Source: Anaerobacillus isosaccharinicus | GTDB taxonomy: Bacteria > Bacillota > Bacilli > Bacillales > Anaerobacillaceae | DNA length: 64,000 nucleotides | Direction: 5' to 3' | Assembly: GCF_001866075.3 (NCBI RefSeq) | Contig: NZ_CP063356.1 | Coordinates: 3,772,164 to 3,836,163 of the forward strand | Shown: one piece after another, positions 24,260 to 33,195 of the stretch | How the letters are laid out: each line of letters opens with the position of its first letter | Position numbering within the stretch: position 1 is the stretch's first letter | The notes under the pieces: model-generated | The model's input: the letters and a program-made list of their open reading frames with translations, nothing else | Told to the model about the DNA's origin: nothing | The model's database searches: none | Made by a program: the position numbers and the translations under genes

Positions 24260-25180
24260 TTGAAAAAAAATTATCGAATTCTTATTTTAACATTTTGCTT
24301 ATTATCATTATTATGTGCGCCTACCTTTGCTAATTATGATACGGTTCCAGAAGCAGGAATTGCCATAAATGGGAAAATGGTTGATGGAATTAAACCAATA
24401 ACGATGAATGGGAAATACTTTTTACCTTTTACAACACTGTCAAAAATATTAGGGTACAATGATATTCGTTTTGAATCGAATACTAAAACATATGAAGTAA
24501 CCGATGGTTCTACAGTAGTGAGGTTAACGATGGGTGGAACGAGAGCTCGTCGAGGTGATGAATACATGAATATTGACGCACCTAGATGGATAAACGATAC
24601 AGCTTATGTTTCATTAGATGCAGCAAGTAGTTTATTTAATTCTTTTATGTATTTTAAAGTGGAAAACGGCTCGATCCAAGTTGAAAAGCCTGCAAGTAGG
24701 TATCGTGTTCAGCAGGGCGACACGCTATGGTTAATTTCCAAAGCTCATCATACGAGTGTAAATCAGTTAATGGTGGCTAATGCTATGAGTTCAATAAACA
24801 TTTTCCCAGGACAAATACTAAAATTGCCATCAAGAGAACAAACAAAAGAAATGGATCCAATTAAAGAAAAAAGGCCTGTTGAGAATGTTCCTCAAAAGCA
24901 ACCACAAATTCACTCCGAAATTATTGACATAGCTAAACAATTTATAGGTGGAGGCTATAAATTTGGGGCAACGTTAAATGAAGCACCAAGGTTATTTGAT
25001 TGTTCATCTTACACGAAGTATGTTTTTGGTCAGAAAGGGGTAAAAATTCCACGTACGTCTAGGGAGCAAGCAGGGCTGGGAACGGCTGTTGGTGCAAAAT
25101 CTTTAAAGCAAGGCGATTTATTATTCTTTCAATCACCGACACTTTATTCTGATGGGCGAGTGGGGCATGTAGGCATCTAG
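24260..25180 (+). pseudogene. LysM / NlpC-P60 cell-wall hydrolase, 5' part, split by an IS6-like element
   Basis: Exported cell-wall hydrolase interrupted near its C-terminus. TTG 24260 (MKKNYRILILTFCLL) is preferred to ATG 24251, which touches AAAGGAG. After a signal peptide come a copper-amine-oxidase-N-like domain (GIAINGKMVDGIKPITMNGK), a LysM domain (YRVQQGDTLWLISKAHH) and an NlpC/P60 domain with Cys in RLFDCSSYT and His in RVGHVGI. The IS insertion follows GGCATCTA; its first base completes TAG, so translation stops right after GHVGI. The remaining 42 codons lie at 27009. The nucleophile and first histidine remain, but the third active-site residue and last strands are lost. Confidence 0.88.
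25172..25179 (+). repeat. Left target duplication of the IS6-like element
   Basis: GGCATCTA, repeated at 27009-27016 on the other side of the element. Eight bp is the usual IS6-family duplication length. Confidence 0.9.
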
Positions 25181-27008
25181 GTAGTGTCAAAAGTTCTATG
25201 AAAACTAAGGATCTCTGACACATACTACCATTTTGGTTAGCTGAGACACCCGCCATCGCTCTTGACAAACACGCCAATGGTTTAGCGAGAGGTTTAACAA
25301 GGGCGAAGAGGACAAAAGAAGGCATAGCTAAATAAGCCCTTGGTATTTCCATTTTAAACCATTGGCAAGTTCGGTTTGTCAAGAGTGCGCTCCGCCGATG
25401 GCTAGGAAGGGCTCAGCTAAACAAAAGTTAGGCAGTTTGCTTACTTATCCAATCCTGGGCAAGACCAATAAGAGTTGTCCATCTAGCAGGCATGTTTGGA
25501 AGCTTATCTAGCTCAGGAAGCGTTACTGGTACTTTCCCTTCTAAAGCTGAATGTGGTCTTAGAAAGTTAAAGTAAGCAACGAACAAGGTCACAAAAGAAA
25601 CAGAACCATGTTCTGACCCGAAACCATGAGTGGATCGATAGTTTCCTTTAAAGGTACGATTTAGCCGCTCGATAATTTGTTTGAGAGGTCGATATTCCTT
25701 TGATACCTCGTCTTCGTTGGTTAAGCCAATTACCTGAATCACCTCAAACGGGATTTGATGCTGGGCAAAAAAGTGTTGTGCTAATAAGTAAATGGGATTG
25801 CCATCGACAACGAAAGTTAGGTTTTCTGGGATTTTCCTAAGCTTTAACAACACTTCGTCTATCGCTTTAATAGCCGTAGCTGTATCTCGATTGGGTGACA
25901 CAGGATAAGAGAGAATGACTTTCTTCACGGCATCAAAAAAGAAAAACAGGTAATGCCAACGGCCATTTACGCGGATGTATGTTTCGTCACCACAGAATTG
26001 ATCTGAAAGCTCGTAAGGATAGTGATCAATATAAGGTTTCAACCACAATGCCACACTATTTTCGTAATTTAAAATGCTTTGATGAGAAATTGATACACCA
26101 TGTACATCTTTCATCAACGCTGCTGTTTTACGGGCTGAAAGTCCATAATTGACGTGATAAGTCAAAATCAGTCCAAGCGTATGTGGAGACACATAAATTC
26201 TTGATAGATCAACTCTCGGTCTCTTTGGTGAATGCTTCGCTAATGGTTGAAAATCAATGTGAAACTGGCGGTAAATATAGCGAAGTTTAAAGGCTTGAGG
26301 ATCTTCTTTGAACCGATTTTTCTCTTTTTGAGTCATCGCATTACGTTTCTGTTGGTAATAAGAACAAGCGTCGTTTTTACACTTGTACACATGGAAGTCT
26401 TTTCTTTCCTTCACTTTTTCGAGTGTTTTTGAACAGTGAGGGCATTTCAGGATTGCTTCCTTGAGATAACGGTTTTTCTCACTGAAAAGGCACGAACACA
26501 CCTTACATTGATATTGTCCTTTCGCTCCATTGTTCGCATACAAGTAATCTGCTGGAGCACCACACGTAGGACATTTCATTGATAAAGGAACGGGTGTTGA
26601 CTTCGATCGTCTTTGTACTGGTTTGAGAGGCTTCCCCTTAGTCTCCAGGTGTTCAGATAATAAAAGTCTAAAATCTAGTTTTTGGGGAACTTCAATGATC
26701 GGTAGATCATCAACTTGAAGCTTGCGATAAGGTTTATTAACTGGAGCTTCAGTCGGTTTATCAAACATGCTTTTCCCGATTAGTAGGGTAAGCAATGTTC
26801 GAATGACTTGTTCTTGGTAGTTTATAAAAGTAAGTAAATAGGTTATAATTTGAGGTAACAACTTGTCACTTCCTCTTTCTTTGGGATTTGTGTGTGTGTG
26901 GTTACCTCACTAATACCTTAGAATTCTGGGGGTGGCAAGTTTTTTGCTTATAAAGCCCTCTAAGCTAGGATTTAATAGCCTATTTCTATATAAAGTTTTG
27001 ACAATACG
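25180..27008 (-). mobile_element. IS6-like insertion sequence
   Basis: An 1829-bp element between two GGCATCTA copies. The ends GGTAGTGTCAAAAGTT and CGTATTGTCAAAACTT (read inward) agree at 13 of 16 bases. It carries one intact transposase gene. About 250 bp at the left end (25180-25427) contain no gene but GC-richer, partly inverted segments around 25240-25420. Confidence 0.9.
25428..26861 (-). CDS. IS6-like DDE transposase with N-terminal zinc ribbons
   Basis: A 477-residue transposase. Three zinc-ribbon-type cysteine groups lie at about residues 95-175 (CPTCG, CKVCSCLF, CPHCSK and CKNDAC). The DDE domain follows, with Asp in CGDETYIRVNGRWHY, Asp in FVVDGNPIY and Glu in KQIIERLNRTFKGNYRSTHGF, the IS6/IS240-type arrangement. 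Classical IS6 transposases have about 235 residues, so this belongs to a longer zinc-ribbon branch. The reading frame is intact. Confidence 0.88.
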   Translation of the reverse strand: MLPQIITYLLTFINYQEQVIRTLLTLLIGKSMFDKPTEAPVNKPYRKLQVDDLPIIEVPQKLDFRLLLSEHLETKGKPLKPVQRRSKSTPVPLSMKCPTCGAPADYLYANNGAKGQYQCKVCSCLFSEKNRYLKEAILKCPHCSKTLEKVKERKDFHVYKCKNDACSYYQQKRNAMTQKEKNRFKEDPQAFKLRYIYRQFHIDFQPLAKHSPKRPRVDLSRIYVSPHTLGLILTYHVNYGLSARKTAALMKDVHGVSISHQSILNYENSVALWLKPYIDHYPYELSDQFCGDETYIRVNGRWHYLFFFFDAVKKVILSYPVSPNRDTATAIKAIDEVLLKLRKIPENLTFVVDGNPIYLLAQHFFAQHQIPFEVIQVIGLTNEDEVSKEYRPLKQIIERLNRTFKGNYRSTHGFGSEHGSVSFVTLFVAYFNFLRPHSALEGKVPVTLPELDKLPNMPARWTTLIGLAQDWISKQTA

Positions 27009-27137
27009 GGCATCTATATAGAGGGTGGCCATATGATTCACGCCTCATCATCCAACGGTGTTCATATCACGTATAACGTACTTAATAATAGCTATTGGGG
27101 TAGAAATTACTTATTTGCAAAACGAATTATTGACTAG
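27009..27137 (+). pseudogene. Detached 3' end of the split LysM/NlpC-P60 gene
   Basis: Reading from the second GGCATCTA copy gives GIYIEGGHMIHASSSNGVHI and then a C-terminal stretch ending FAKRIID before a stop, exactly the NlpC/P60 ending missing from the gene at 24260. The frame matches, so precise loss of the element with one repeat copy would restore the gene. The segment holds the third active-site residue (His of MIHA). There is no start signal, so it is probably not translated. Confidence 0.88.
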
Positions 27138-27181
27138 AAAGTAGAGGACTGACTTTTGTCAGTCCATGCTGAGCGAACAAA

Positions 27182-27213
27182 AAAACGAAGATGAACTCAT
27201 CTTCGCTTTTTTT
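27182..27213. terminator. Terminator between the split hydrolase and KapD-like genes
   Basis: AACGAAGATGA / TCATCTTCG arms with A-run and T-run on the two sides, overlapping the stop codon of the minus-strand gene. A smaller hairpin (GACTGACTTTTGTCAGTC) precedes it. Confidence 0.8.
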
Positions 27214-28141
27214 ATGCAGTTAAATGTTGTAATGGGGAAGTCATGTGTTCATGTAAAATGATGATTTTACAACCATAGGAAAAGTGCTTATTATAACTGT
27301 GTACCAAATCATGATAAAACTGAACAAGGAGCTGAACATATAGGATAATTTCTTCGTTAAATAGTTTAGAACGGTTTAGCAGAATATTTTCGTATTTTTT
27401 TACTAGTTTACTCGTCCTCTTTACTAGCTTTCTAGCATAACGGATGTTTGAAATAATACTAATCTCTTTAAACAAATCTTGAAGATCTCGTTTAATAAAG
27501 TATTTTAATTGTAAGTTAATATTGCTATTCAAATCGATTTTAATATTTTCAAAAATAAATCGTTTTAACATAATTAGATCAGATTTCTCTAGATCTTCAC
27601 AAAAAGCATGGTAAATACGCATTGTGTTATAAGCATCGAACATTGGATTATGCTTTTCACCCTGGAAACTAAGGCCATAAAGCGCTAACGCATTTTCTAC
27701 TGAGAGATTTGTTTTTGATACCCGTTTTGTAAATATCTCTTGAAAATCTATATAATTGTTTTTAATGTTAGAGATTGTCCTCTGAGGAATGTCATGACTT
27801 GAAGCATCAAGTTCTAAACGAGTAAGATCATTTGACGACCAAGAGAAAAAACGGGCTTCATTTTGGCTGCCAACCCAGCTAAGAAATGCCTGTAATACAA
27901 CAGGGAAATGATCGGCATTTTCTAAGTGGTGGTCTTCAATTTTCGTTAAATTTTTACAGAACTCACTTATTGGCTCTGTTTGTTTTGGTTTAATATAACG
28001 GTCAAAGGTAGAAATGACTTTTGTTTCAACATCATATTTAACAGCACCAAGACGAATGCTTTCCATACTGGCAAAAGACATTCCTTGTTTAGAACAGAGC
28101 ATTTCAAAATCAAAGAAGATAAATTGTTTTACATCAGCCAT
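27212..28141 (-). CDS. KapD-like DEDD exonuclease-domain protein
   Basis: A 309-residue protein whose N-terminal 180 residues form a DnaQ-like 3'-5' exonuclease fold: DFE in FIFFDFEMLC, the second aspartate near SSNDLTRLELD and the terminal Asp in HNPMFDAYNTM. KapD of B. subtilis (about 205 residues) inhibits the KinA sporulation pathway; this protein has an extra 120-residue helical C-terminus with an RKLVKRTSKLVKKYEN segment. Hence KapD-like nuclease is as far as I go. GGGGGAGTG precedes the ATG. Confidence 0.7.
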   Translation of the reverse strand: MADVKQFIFFDFEMLCSKQGMSFASMESIRLGAVKYDVETKVISTFDRYIKPKQTEPISEFCKNLTKIEDHHLENADHFPVVLQAFLSWVGSQNEARFFSWSSNDLTRLELDASSHDIPQRTISNIKNNYIDFQEIFTKRVSKTNLSVENALALYGLSFQGEKHNPMFDAYNTMRIYHAFCEDLEKSDLIMLKRFIFENIKIDLNSNINLQLKYFIKRDLQDLFKEISIISNIRYARKLVKRTSKLVKKYENILLNRSKLFNEEIILYVQLLVQFYHDLVHSYNKHFSYGCKIIILHEHMTSPLQHLTA

Positions 28142-28276
28142 TGGACACTCCCCCTTTCTATCCGATTTTTAATTATAAAACGTCGGAATTAGGGTTGCAA
28201 TGCGAAATTATTACCAAGAGATCTGTGGAGGAAAAAAAGAAGACTTGGAAAAGTTTTGAAAAAGCGAAAATGATTA

Positions 28277-28305
28277 TTGACTGCCAAAAAACACTGTTAT
28301 ATAAT
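28277..28305 (+). promoter_or_regulatory. SigA promoter of a small orphan gene
   Basis: TTGACT, 17-nt spacer and TATAAT, essentially consensus. A TTGATAATCACT stretch just after the -10 box resembles half of a Fur site, but only about 12 of 19 consensus bases match. Confidence 0.75.
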
Positions 28306-28360
28306 AATGTTAATTGATAATCACTGTTATAGAACAATAAAATTAAAGGAGTTGGATTAG

Positions 28361-28534
28361 ATGAACACAAGTGGTTACTCACAAAGTCTACTTGCACAGT
28401 ACCGTCTTGCTTGGGAATATTATTTATCGAATTGCGAACTTCATGGGATTGATTGCAAAATTACCTTTGGTCAGTTCGTTACGTACATTACCGCTGAACA
28501 AATGGAAAAAATGCTACAACAAGTAGGAGCTTGA
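28361..28534 (+). CDS. Small orphan protein, 57 residues
   Basis: Begins MNTSGYSQSLLAQYRLAWEY, preceded by AAAGGAG at good spacing and by a near-consensus promoter, and followed by a strong terminator, so it is a complete transcription unit. Two cysteines (NCELHGIDC) lie 8 residues apart mid-protein; the C-terminus (ITAEQMEKMLQQVGA) is helical. No membrane segment or signal. I do not recognise the family. Confidence 0.65.
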   Translation: MNTSGYSQSLLAQYRLAWEYYLSNCELHGIDCKITFGQFVTYITAEQMEKMLQQVGA

Positions 28535-28577
28535 TGAATGGAGATTGACATAGTGACAAAATTCTCAATAAACCAAT

Positions 28578-28622
28578 AAAATCACCTATTTTCTTTTAAA
28601 AGAAACATAGGTGATTTTTTGT
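28578..28622 (+). terminator. Terminator after the small orphan gene
   Basis: AAAATCACCTAT / ATAGGTGATTTTTTG arms with an inner TTTTCTTTTAAAAGAAA stem. Confidence 0.85.
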
Positions 28623-28628
28623 TTTAGG

Positions 28629-29255
28629 TTAAGAGTTAACAGCGTCATTTAAAATTAGTGTCTCTTCTCCAACTTCAACAGCTTTTATAGGAGAGGACTT
28701 ATATCGGCCGATAATAAATGAGGCGATAACAATACTTAAAATAGAGTAAATAGCACTTTGCCATCCTACTAAAAATACAGCAAAAAGGATAATAAGCGAG
28801 TCACAAAGAAAAATAACGAAACCTCTATTAATTGTAATTTTTTGGTCTAAATATAAAGCTAAAATGTGGATACCACCTAATGAGGAGCCGTTATTTAGTA
28901 CAAAGGTTACCCCAACACCAATGAAAAAACCTGCTAAAACAGCAGCTGCTATCGGAGCAATTTGAAAAGATGGTATGAATATAGCCAGAGAGTCGTTAAT
29001 AACAGAAATCCCTATGATCGACATAAAACTAGAGATAGTAAACCATTTTCCAAGTTGACCAAGGGAAATAATGAAAAATGGTAAGTTAACAAGAAAAAAT
29101 AATCCCCCCCATGAAAGTGTAGATATGTATGTTAGCATTGTGGCGATACCGGCAGTTCCGCCGAAGGTCAACATACTTTCAGATAGTATTTTAACTCCAA
29201 AGGAGGTTAAGAATAAACCGATAAGAACAAAAGCCATTTTCTTTAGGATTTGCAT
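28629..29255 (-). CDS. YitT/DUF161-type integral membrane protein
   Basis: A 208-residue protein with five or six membrane spans. GGTAGIATMLTYI near residue 33 and GVTFVLNNGSSLGGIHILAL are the two glycine-rich repeats of the YitT membrane family. Most Bacillus members have about 280 residues with a cytoplasmic DUF2179 tail; that tail is missing here, with the protein ending soon after the last span. Transport function is unknown. TAGGTGAT precedes the ATG. Confidence 0.8.
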   Translation of the reverse strand: MQILKKMAFVLIGLFLTSFGVKILSESMLTFGGTAGIATMLTYISTLSWGGLFFLVNLPFFIISLGQLGKWFTISSFMSIIGISVINDSLAIFIPSFQIAPIAAAVLAGFFIGVGVTFVLNNGSSLGGIHILALYLDQKITINRGFVIFLCDSLIILFAVFLVGWQSAIYSILSIVIASFIIGRYKSSPIKAVEVGEETLILNDAVNS

Positions 29256-29512
29256 TTTATCACCTATTAAAAGATTTAGTTATTTAATAGGTTAAAGTAT
29301 TAAAAATAGCTAGTCAATAGAATAATTGCCAAAACAAAATAAAAGATTTTTCGTAATTTTATGTTATTTAGACAACGGCTAGAGATGGGTAAATCTTATT
29401 TAGATACTTGATCTGTAATGAATAGGGTAGGAAGGAAATGTAGAAAATGTAGTGATTGTCGTTTTAGGTATGGAGTAGTGAGTGAAGAGGTTTTAACCTA
29501 TAATAAAATAAA

Positions 29513-29588
29513 AAAATGACTGCTAAAGATACCTAAAAGGAAAGTTATATTCCTTTTAGGTAAGTAAACATATCAGTCACTTTTTTGT
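29513..29588. terminator. Large nested hairpin downstream of the DUF2935 gene
   Basis: Inner perfect 12-bp stem ACCTAAAAGGAA / TTCCTTTTAGGT (29531-29561) inside outer TGACTG / CAGTCA arms with flanking A- and T-runs. It reads as a terminator for the minus-strand gene, but is larger than most. The rest of 29256-29512 shows no convincing gene. Confidence 0.7.
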
Positions 29589-30421
29589 TAGCAAAATGAT
29601 GGTTTCGTTAAGGGGCATTTAGCTGCTTCGGCTTTTAATTCAGGAGCATAATAGCTTAATTTTTTTATGAAATAACATGTTTCTGGAAGATGGTGTTCTA
29701 AAAAGCGAAGCGTTGTCCTTGTAAACATTTCAGTACCTAAATAAAGGGCAATTACTTCTTCTACGAACTTATACATTTCTATTGTCGTTAGTCCGATTTG
29801 CCTAGAAAGTCGTTGTTGACGAGGAATTCCCGGGGGCGAAAAACGCAATAAAGAACGCATTTGCTTGTTTTGGACGATAAACCCTTGGAATCTGTTAATA
29901 TACATTTCAGTTTGATTAGATAAAGCAAGTTCAATAGGATCAAGGACATTACGGAATAGCACTGCGTGCCCTAATTGGTCTTCTAACCATAAATCTAATA
30001 GGTCAACTAATGGAAGTGGTGGAAATTCTTGACCATTTACATAATAGCTTAGAATTCTAATATATTCTTGATTTTCTCCTAACGTCCCGTTTAAGTAGGT
30101 AGGTGACAGATTTAAGTTTACTTTATTTTGAACTCGTAAATTTTGCATTAGACCTTCGAATTGATAGTAACCAGTGACAATCGGCCATGCTTCCTTAGAG
30201 AATTCAAGTAGTTCATTCGCAGCCGAAGATAAGTTACGATTTATCCTCGATAACTTTTCTCGAAGCCTACCAAAGGCTTGAATGTACTGGTTTGCCGTTG
30301 CCACATATTCTTTTTCACTTGGTGATAAGTGATCACGAACAAAATATGCATGATCCTCTAGTACTTCTAACCAAAACGAATGTTCTTCCCACGGACTTAT
30401 TATATTTGTTGTCTCAATCAC
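29588..30421 (-). CDS. DUF2935 protein (duplicated four-helix domain)
   Basis: A 277-residue protein made of two similar helical halves. The first begins SPWEEHSFWLEVLEDHAYFVRDHL, the second LLDLWLEDQLGHAVLFRNVL; the spaced glutamates and histidines (EEHSFW, DHAYF, EDQLGHA) look like ferritin-type metal ligands, typical for DUF2935 in Bacillus and Clostridium. No function is established to my knowledge. Single gene divergent from the germinant receptor operon; GGGAGTAATC precedes the ATG. Confidence 0.85.
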   Translation of the reverse strand: MIETTNIISPWEEHSFWLEVLEDHAYFVRDHLSPSEKEYVATANQYIQAFGRLREKLSRINRNLSSAANELLEFSKEAWPIVTGYYQFEGLMQNLRVQNKVNLNLSPTYLNGTLGENQEYIRILSYYVNGQEFPPLPLVDLLDLWLEDQLGHAVLFRNVLDPIELALSNQTEMYINRFQGFIVQNKQMRSLLRFSPPGIPRQQRLSRQIGLTTIEMYKFVEEVIALYLGTEMFTRTTLRFLEHHLPETCYFIKKLSYYAPELKAEAAKCPLTKPSFC

Positions 30422-30523
30422 GATAGATTACTCCCTTCAACAGCCACATTTCATAAACTTTTTAATGTATATGAATTTAAGCAGAAAAAAAGAAGTTAGA
30501 TTGCTACTAAAACTAAGACACTG

Positions 30524-30553
30524 GAATAATTTAGCCTTTTTTTGCAAACTTTA
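30524..30553 (+). promoter_or_regulatory. Possible SigG promoter of the germinant receptor operon
   Basis: GAATA, an 18-nt spacer and AACTTTA partly match the forespore SigG consensus (GHATR, CATNHTA). Germinant receptor operons are SigG-controlled in B. subtilis. The -10 match is imperfect. Confidence 0.4.
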
Positions 30554-30588
30554 ACCACAAGAGACTAAAAATGGGGGACATTTTCAAA

Positions 30589-32088
30589 ATGGATGAGAAC
30601 AAGTGGCTAAATAAGAACAAGTTAGTTTCATCTACTGATTCTAATCAGAATGATGCCGAACAAACTACTAGCACTGACGAAAATGGAGAGCCTTCATTGG
30701 AGGTTATTTTACAGCTATTTGAGGATTGTCATGACTTAATTGAGAAAAATTACTGTGAAGATGAAGTCAAAATCTTATTTTTAAGTTCGATTATTGATGG
30801 CCAAAAATTAGAAAAGGACGTTTTAGAGCCGTTATCTTCATTAGAGGAATCGGAGGTTCTAAAGTGGCTTAAGAAAAAAGATATAACGGAAGCAAAAACA
30901 TTAAAAGAAATTAAAGATGAGATCTTATCTGGGTGTGCAGCTATATTTTTTGAAAATAAAGCGTACTTTTATAATGTATTTGGAGCTGAAAAACGCGGCG
31001 TTGAAAAAAGTGAAACAGAGACGGTTATAATTGGTGCTCACGATGCGTTTGTCGAGGACATTAAAACAAATTTATCACTTATTAGAAGAAGGCTAAAAAG
31101 TTCTAATCTTAAAGTGATAAGACTTCGCGTAGGTGAAGTTTCGAAAACAGACGCCTATCTATTGTATATCGATGGTCTCGTTGATATGGAAATGGTCGCA
31201 GAAATGAAGAAGCGCATTATCGATGTAGAGATTGACTCAGTTTATGATACAAATATGTTGTCACAACTAATTGATGAATCACCAGATTCTTTATTTCCCC
31301 AATATTATAATACAGAACTCCCTGAAGTTGTTCGCTCTAAATTAGTTGCTGGGAAGATGGCTGTACTTGTAGATGGAAGTCCTGTTGCAATAAGTGCACC
31401 AACTAGTTTTTTTGAGTTTATTCAATCACCTGATGATTATAACCAAAGATGGTGGATTGGGACAAGTATACGACTTTTAAGGGCTATTGCAATTTTTATT
31501 ACCGTTTTGTTTACAGCTGTTTATGTTGCCGTTATTAGCTTTCATTATGAGGTGTTGCCAGAGGACCTCTTACTTACATTAGCGGAATCAAGGGCGAGAG
31601 TTCCCTTTCCCCCTTTAATTGAAGCTCTATTAATGGAAGTAACCATTGAGCTACTACGTGAAGCAGGGGCAAGATTACCAACTAAAGTAGGGCAAACAAT
31701 TGGGATTGTTGGTGGGATCGTTATTGGAACAGCGGCAGTTGATGCAGGACTTACTAGTAACGTTTTAATTATTGCTGTAGCAAGTTCCGCAATTGCATCC
31801 TTTGTATTACCAAGTTATAACATGAGTAATGCGATTAGGATCGTTCGTTTTGTCATTATTATCTTAGCAGGATTTTTAGGCGTTTATGGAATTATGATTG
31901 GACTTGCTTGGTTCATTATTCATGTTTCAAGTTTAACAAGCTTAAGAACCCCATACTTAATTCCGGTTTCCCCTTTTTATATGCAAGACTGGAAGGATAT
32001 CCTTATTCGCGCTCCGTTTTGGAGCATGAAGAAAAGACCTGTGCAAACAAAAACAAAAAACCCTATCCACCAAAAAATGAAGCATTAA
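30589..32088 (+). CDS. Spore germinant receptor subunit A (GerAA family)
   Basis: Inner spore membrane receptor subunit. ATG 30589 is favoured over 30571 because GGGGGA lies about 10 nt before it; it gives 499 residues. A hydrophilic N-terminal domain (about 270 residues) contains the family signature HDAFVEDIKTNLSLIRRRLK and PVDGSPVAI-like VDGSPVAISAP; the C-terminal part has four to five spans including GIVGGIVIGTAAVDAGLTSNV. The acidic, lysine-rich N-terminal 60 residues resemble other GerAA leaders. First of three ger genes; the germinant cannot be predicted. Confidence 0.9.
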   Translation: MDENKWLNKNKLVSSTDSNQNDAEQTTSTDENGEPSLEVILQLFEDCHDLIEKNYCEDEVKILFLSSIIDGQKLEKDVLEPLSSLEESEVLKWLKKKDITEAKTLKEIKDEILSGCAAIFFENKAYFYNVFGAEKRGVEKSETETVIIGAHDAFVEDIKTNLSLIRRRLKSSNLKVIRLRVGEVSKTDAYLLYIDGLVDMEMVAEMKKRIIDVEIDSVYDTNMLSQLIDESPDSLFPQYYNTELPEVVRSKLVAGKMAVLVDGSPVAISAPTSFFEFIQSPDDYNQRWWIGTSIRLLRAIAIFITVLFTAVYVAVISFHYEVLPEDLLLTLAESRARVPFPPLIEALLMEVTIELLREAGARLPTKVGQTIGIVGGIVIGTAAVDAGLTSNVLIIAVASSAIASFVLPSYNMSNAIRIVRFVIIILAGFLGVYGIMIGLAWFIIHVSSLTSLRTPYLIPVSPFYMQDWKDILIRAPFWSMKKRPVQTKTKNPIHQKMKH

Positions 32089-32103
32089 AGGATACGATTA
32101 ATT

Positions 32104-33195
32104 ATGACAGAGAAAATTCACTTTACTCAATTAGCAGTCATTGTCTATATGATCCAATCAGGGATTATCTTGTTTGGCTTGCCAAGGATTGTCGCTGAAG
32201 CTTTTGGAACAAACGCTTGGCTTGCAATTATTGGCTTATCAGGTATAGTGCTCATAAATCTATACTTGATCATTCTTGTTTATAAAAGAGGTAATGGGAA
32301 GTCAATGTTTGTCATCTTAGAAGATGGTTTACCGAAATTGATTTTATATCCACTATATGTCTATCTGATCGTTAGTTTTGGATTACTTGGAGTACTTGTA
32401 GCAAAAAATTATGCATTGCTCGTTCAGTTAACGATGTTCCCTGATATTAACCCAAATCTTTTATTAGCGTATTTTTTAATTGTTGCAATGTTTTTTGTAA
32501 GTAAAGGGATTTACAATATGGCAAAAATTACTGTCATTTGCTTTTTCTTTACAATTTGGACAATATTTTTATTAGTATTAGTTGTACCAGAGTTTAGTTT
32601 CGTGCGTCTTACACCGTTTATATTTCAAGATGCGCTTGACCCATTCGGTAGCGGTTTAGATGCTTATTCAGCATTCTTAGGTTTTGAACTAACTTTATTT
32701 TTAATCCCGTATATTCAACGGGACGGAACTTTCGGGAAAGCAATTGTGGTAGGCCATATATTTACGACGTTCATTTATACTGCGGTTTGTTTTATGGCTA
32801 TGGGTTTTTTTAGTTTAGACCAATTACGAGCAACTTTGTATCCAACCCAAGAGATCCTCAAGTTTATGGAAACACCTGTAATCGAACGAATAGAAAATTT
32901 TGTCTTTGGCGTTTTTATGTTAAAAATAATCGTTACGACAGTTTTTTACCACTGGGCTGCACTTGAAATAACAAAACAACTATTTAAAAAAACAAAAAAA
33001 ACAAAACTGCTCTTTTTTCTATTTTTTAGTACGTTTTCAATTGCTACAATCCCAACTATTCAAAGGGAAGTAAATGAGTGGTTTGCAATCGTTGTAAATC
33101 CTTACATTTTCTTTGTGTTTTGCTTTCCATTACTATTGCTATTGTTACTTTGGATCAAATCGAAGCAGGCTGGGAGGGAAAAAGACATTGCGTAA
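32104..33195 (+). CDS. Spore germinant receptor subunit B (GerAB family permease)
   Basis: A 363-residue protein with ten predicted spans of the amino-acid/polyamine permease fold, as in GerAB subunits, which form the germinant-binding pocket. It follows the A subunit by 15 nt and its end overlaps the C subunit gene by 8 nt, the standard ABC order. It begins MTEKIHFTQLAVIVYMIQSG, typical of the family. Residues facing the ligand pocket differ between receptors, so the germinant remains unknown. Confidence 0.9.
   Translation: MTEKIHFTQLAVIVYMIQSGIILFGLPRIVAEAFGTNAWLAIIGLSGIVLINLYLIILVYKRGNGKSMFVILEDGLPKLILYPLYVYLIVSFGLLGVLVAKNYALLVQLTMFPDINPNLLLAYFLIVAMFFVSKGIYNMAKITVICFFFTIWTIFLLVLVVPEFSFVRLTPFIFQDALDPFGSGLDAYSAFLGFELTLFLIPYIQRDGTFGKAIVVGHIFTTFIYTAVCFMAMGFFSLDQLRATLYPTQEILKFMETPVIERIENFVFGVFMLKIIVTTVFYHWAALEITKQLFKKTKKTKLLFFLFFSTFSIATIPTIQREVNEWFAIVVNPYIFFVFCFPLLLLLLLWIKSKQAGREKDIA

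Noticed and set aside
25059-25382. 107-codon minus-strand frame across the IS6-like left end
   Set aside because: It spans the junction of two unrelated sequences and is the reverse of the NlpC/P60 gene; no family features.
28309-28329. Fur box after the promoter of the 57-residue gene
   Set aside because: Only about 12 of 19 consensus bases match, with symmetry only in the centre.
29418-29519. 33-residue frame with CRKCSDC motif
   Set aside because: Attractive cysteine spacing, but no ribosome site before the ATG and no promoter; overlaps the terminator hairpin region.
33113-33187. Longer N-terminus for the GerAC protein
   Set aside because: It would be read from gerAB codons in another frame and would bury the lipoprotein signal; TTG 33188 has a proper ribosome site.
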